The translations under genes were made by a program, and so were the position numbers. A stretch of 64,000 nucleotides of DNA from Paraburkholderia solitsugae (lineage in GTDB: Bacteria; Pseudomonadota; Gammaproteobacteria; Burkholderiales; Burkholderiaceae). The stretch lies in contig NZ_WOEY01000004.1 of assembly GCF_013177695.1 (NCBI RefSeq), positions 1 through 64,000 of the forward strand, given 5' to 3'. Of the stretch, positions 63,014 through 64,000 are shown in pieces. The notes under the pieces are model-generated. The model ran no database searches and was not told the origin of the DNA. It was given only the letters and a program-made list of their open reading frames with translations. Each line of letters begins with the position of its first letter. Positions within the stretch are counted from its first letter, which is position 1.

Positions 63014-63931
63014 TTATTGCGCCTCGGTTTGCTGCTCAGCTTTGGCCGCATTTTTGCGGGTTTTGCGAGCGGCAGTGGGCGCCGACGCGGCCGCGCTAAC
63101 GCGTTCGCGCGCTATCGCGCAGTAACTTTCATTGATCTCATAGCCGACGAATTCGCGCTGCTGCCGAGCGCAAGCGACTGCGGTGGTGCCGCTGCCCATG
63201 AACGGGTCGAGTACGCGCCCGCCCTTGGGACAACTTGCTAGCACCATCCGCTCGACGATTTCCAGAGGCTTCTGGGTCGGATGATCGACGCGTTCGGCAT
63301 GTTGCCGATGCAGCCGGGATACCGACCAGACGTCCTTGGGATTATAGCCAAGCTCCAGCCACTTACTGCCTTCGAACAATTTCCGCGAACGCGCCTTCTT
63401 CGTGACGGCATCGTACGGGATGCGAACGGGATCGAGATCGAAAAAATAATCTTTCGACACCGCGAAAAAGCCGATGTTGTCGTGCACCGAGGTGAAACGG
63501 CGCACCGTTCCGCCCATGCTCGGCACGCGCCGGTCCCAGATGATCTCGTTGACCATCGTGAGTTGTGTCTTCAGGAAGCTGAAGATTTCCGGCGCGTACT
63601 GCCAGGTGCAGAAGATATACAGCGAACCCGACGGCTTGAGCTTCGGAATAGCCAGCTCGAGCCAGCCACGCGTCCAGGCGAGGAAATCCTCGCCGGAGCG
63701 CATGTCGGAGTCGTTGCCATAATCCTTGCCGAGCCCATAAGGCGGATCGCAAAGGATCAGGTCGATCGACCCGTCAGGAATGTTCGCTACATCGGTCAGA
63801 AAATCGCGGTTCAACAGCCTGATGCCGGCGGGCACCTGCGCTAACAAGGGTGCAGGCGCCTCGGCCGCCACTACCTCGGCGGCCGGGGTGGTTTCAAGCG
63901 CCGGTTGCGGCTCGTCGAACTCGTCGCGCAT
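63014..63931 (-). CDS. orphan DNA methyltransferase (N6-adenine/N4-cytosine, beta class)
   Basis: 305 residues. Catalytic motif IV LILCDPPYGLGKDYG (DPPY) lies before the AdoMet motif I RVLDPFMGSGTTAVACARQQ, the beta-class order. A target-recognition region between them includes IGFFAVSKDYFFDLDPVRIP. DPPY favours adenine-N6 modification. No restriction endonuclease gene is adjacent. The N-terminal 35 residues and the C-terminal Ala/Lys tail are low complexity. It lies between trpB (11 bp) and trpA (33 bp), so it is expressed with the trp genes. Confidence 0.92.
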   Translation of the reverse strand: MRDEFDEPQPALETTPAAEVVAAEAPAPLLAQVPAGIRLLNRDFLTDVANIPDGSIDLILCDPPYGLGKDYGNDSDMRSGEDFLAWTRGWLELAIPKLKPSGSLYIFCTWQYAPEIFSFLKTQLTMVNEIIWDRRVPSMGGTVRRFTSVHDNIGFFAVSKDYFFDLDPVRIPYDAVTKKARSRKLFEGSKWLELGYNPKDVWSVSRLHRQHAERVDHPTQKPLEIVERMVLASCPKGGRVLDPFMGSGTTAVACARQQREFVGYEINESYCAIARERVSAAASAPTAARKTRKNAAKAEQQTEAQ

Positions 63932-63942
63932 CGTCGCGGCGC

Positions 63943-64000
63943 TCAGAACTGAATGCCCGATCGCTCAGCGACCGTATGCATGTCCTTGTCGCCGCGGCCC
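63943..64000 (-). CDS. trpB: tryptophan synthase beta subunit, 3' end only
   Basis: Only the last 18 codons and the stop (TGA, plus position 63943-63945) are in the window: GRGDKDMHTVAERSGIQF, the standard TrpB C-terminus including GRGDKDM, part of the substrate-binding region. The rest lies beyond 64000. Confidence 0.85.
   Translation of the reverse strand, partial: GRGDKDMHTVAERSGIQF

Noticed and set aside
1-64000. CRISPR arrays, tRNA/rRNA genes, insertion sequences, prophage
   Set aside because: Read for spaced repeats, cloverleafs, transposase motifs and integrase motifs; nothing convincing was found.

Overview
The window is GC-rich with dense coding on both strands. Gene content and order point to a beta-proteobacterium of the Burkholderia/Paraburkholderia group: polA beside a LOG-family gene, a thrB/BPSS1780 pair, a DUF3563 gene, a gamma-alpha-beta FAD glucose dehydrogenase-type operon, a GlgE/TreS-maltokinase/TreYZ cluster, and trpB-methyltransferase-trpA-accD-folC-SPOR-cvpA-purF-metZ. 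This assignment rests on recognised families and synteny, not on a database search.

Layout. 1-6.7 kb: end-truncated type II NADH dehydrogenase, polA, a LOG-family nucleotide phosphoribohydrolase that starts head-to-head with polA, and a GcvA-like LysR regulator divergent from a two-gene chromate transporter. 6.8-13 kb: amn, a DUF2782-type exported protein, thrB, a BPSS1780-type membrane protein, ohrR-ohr, two adjacent decayed gene remnants (photolyase C-terminus and TspO/MBR), and a DUF3563 gene. 13-21.2 kb: PHB-depolymerase-type esterase, PAP2 phosphatase, modABC plus modE, a tautomerase, and LysR and ArgP regulators. 21.2-29 kb: Lys/Ala-rich exported protein, Xre/MbcA-RES toxin-antitoxin pair, metallophosphoesterase, three-subunit membrane dehydrogenase operon, DUF1345 protein.

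29.3-47.8 kb is one seven-gene, same-strand operon for alpha-glucan and trehalose metabolism: glgE, treS-mak fusion, glgB, glgX, treZ, malQ, treY. It ends in a clear intrinsic terminator. TreS-Mak converts trehalose to maltose and maltose to maltose-1-phosphate. GlgE polymerises that to alpha-1,4-glucan and GlgB branches it. GlgX debranches, MalQ reshuffles short chains, and TreY-TreZ release trehalose again. Together this is a closed trehalose-glucan cycle that does not need ADP-glucose.

47.8-56.3 kb: NTF2-like protein divergent from a TetR gene, an unusual M19 dipeptidase with an internal Tat-like signal, a TauE/SafE permease, a CNNM/CorC-type membrane protein, a degenerate histidine kinase, FKBP, AraC regulator, and metZ. 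56.6-64 kb: the minus-strand purF-cvpA-SPOR-folC-accD-trpA-methyltransferase-trpB block, with trpB cut by the window end.

Most of the window is conserved chromosomal core. The parts most worth a second look are the photolyase/TspO relic, the internal-Tat dipeptidase, the one-nucleotide polA/LOG head-to-head start, the repeat/hairpin inside the dehydrogenase operon, the orphan methyltransferase inside trp, and several clean palindromes next to regulator genes. I saw no rRNA, tRNA, CRISPR array, insertion sequence or prophage.
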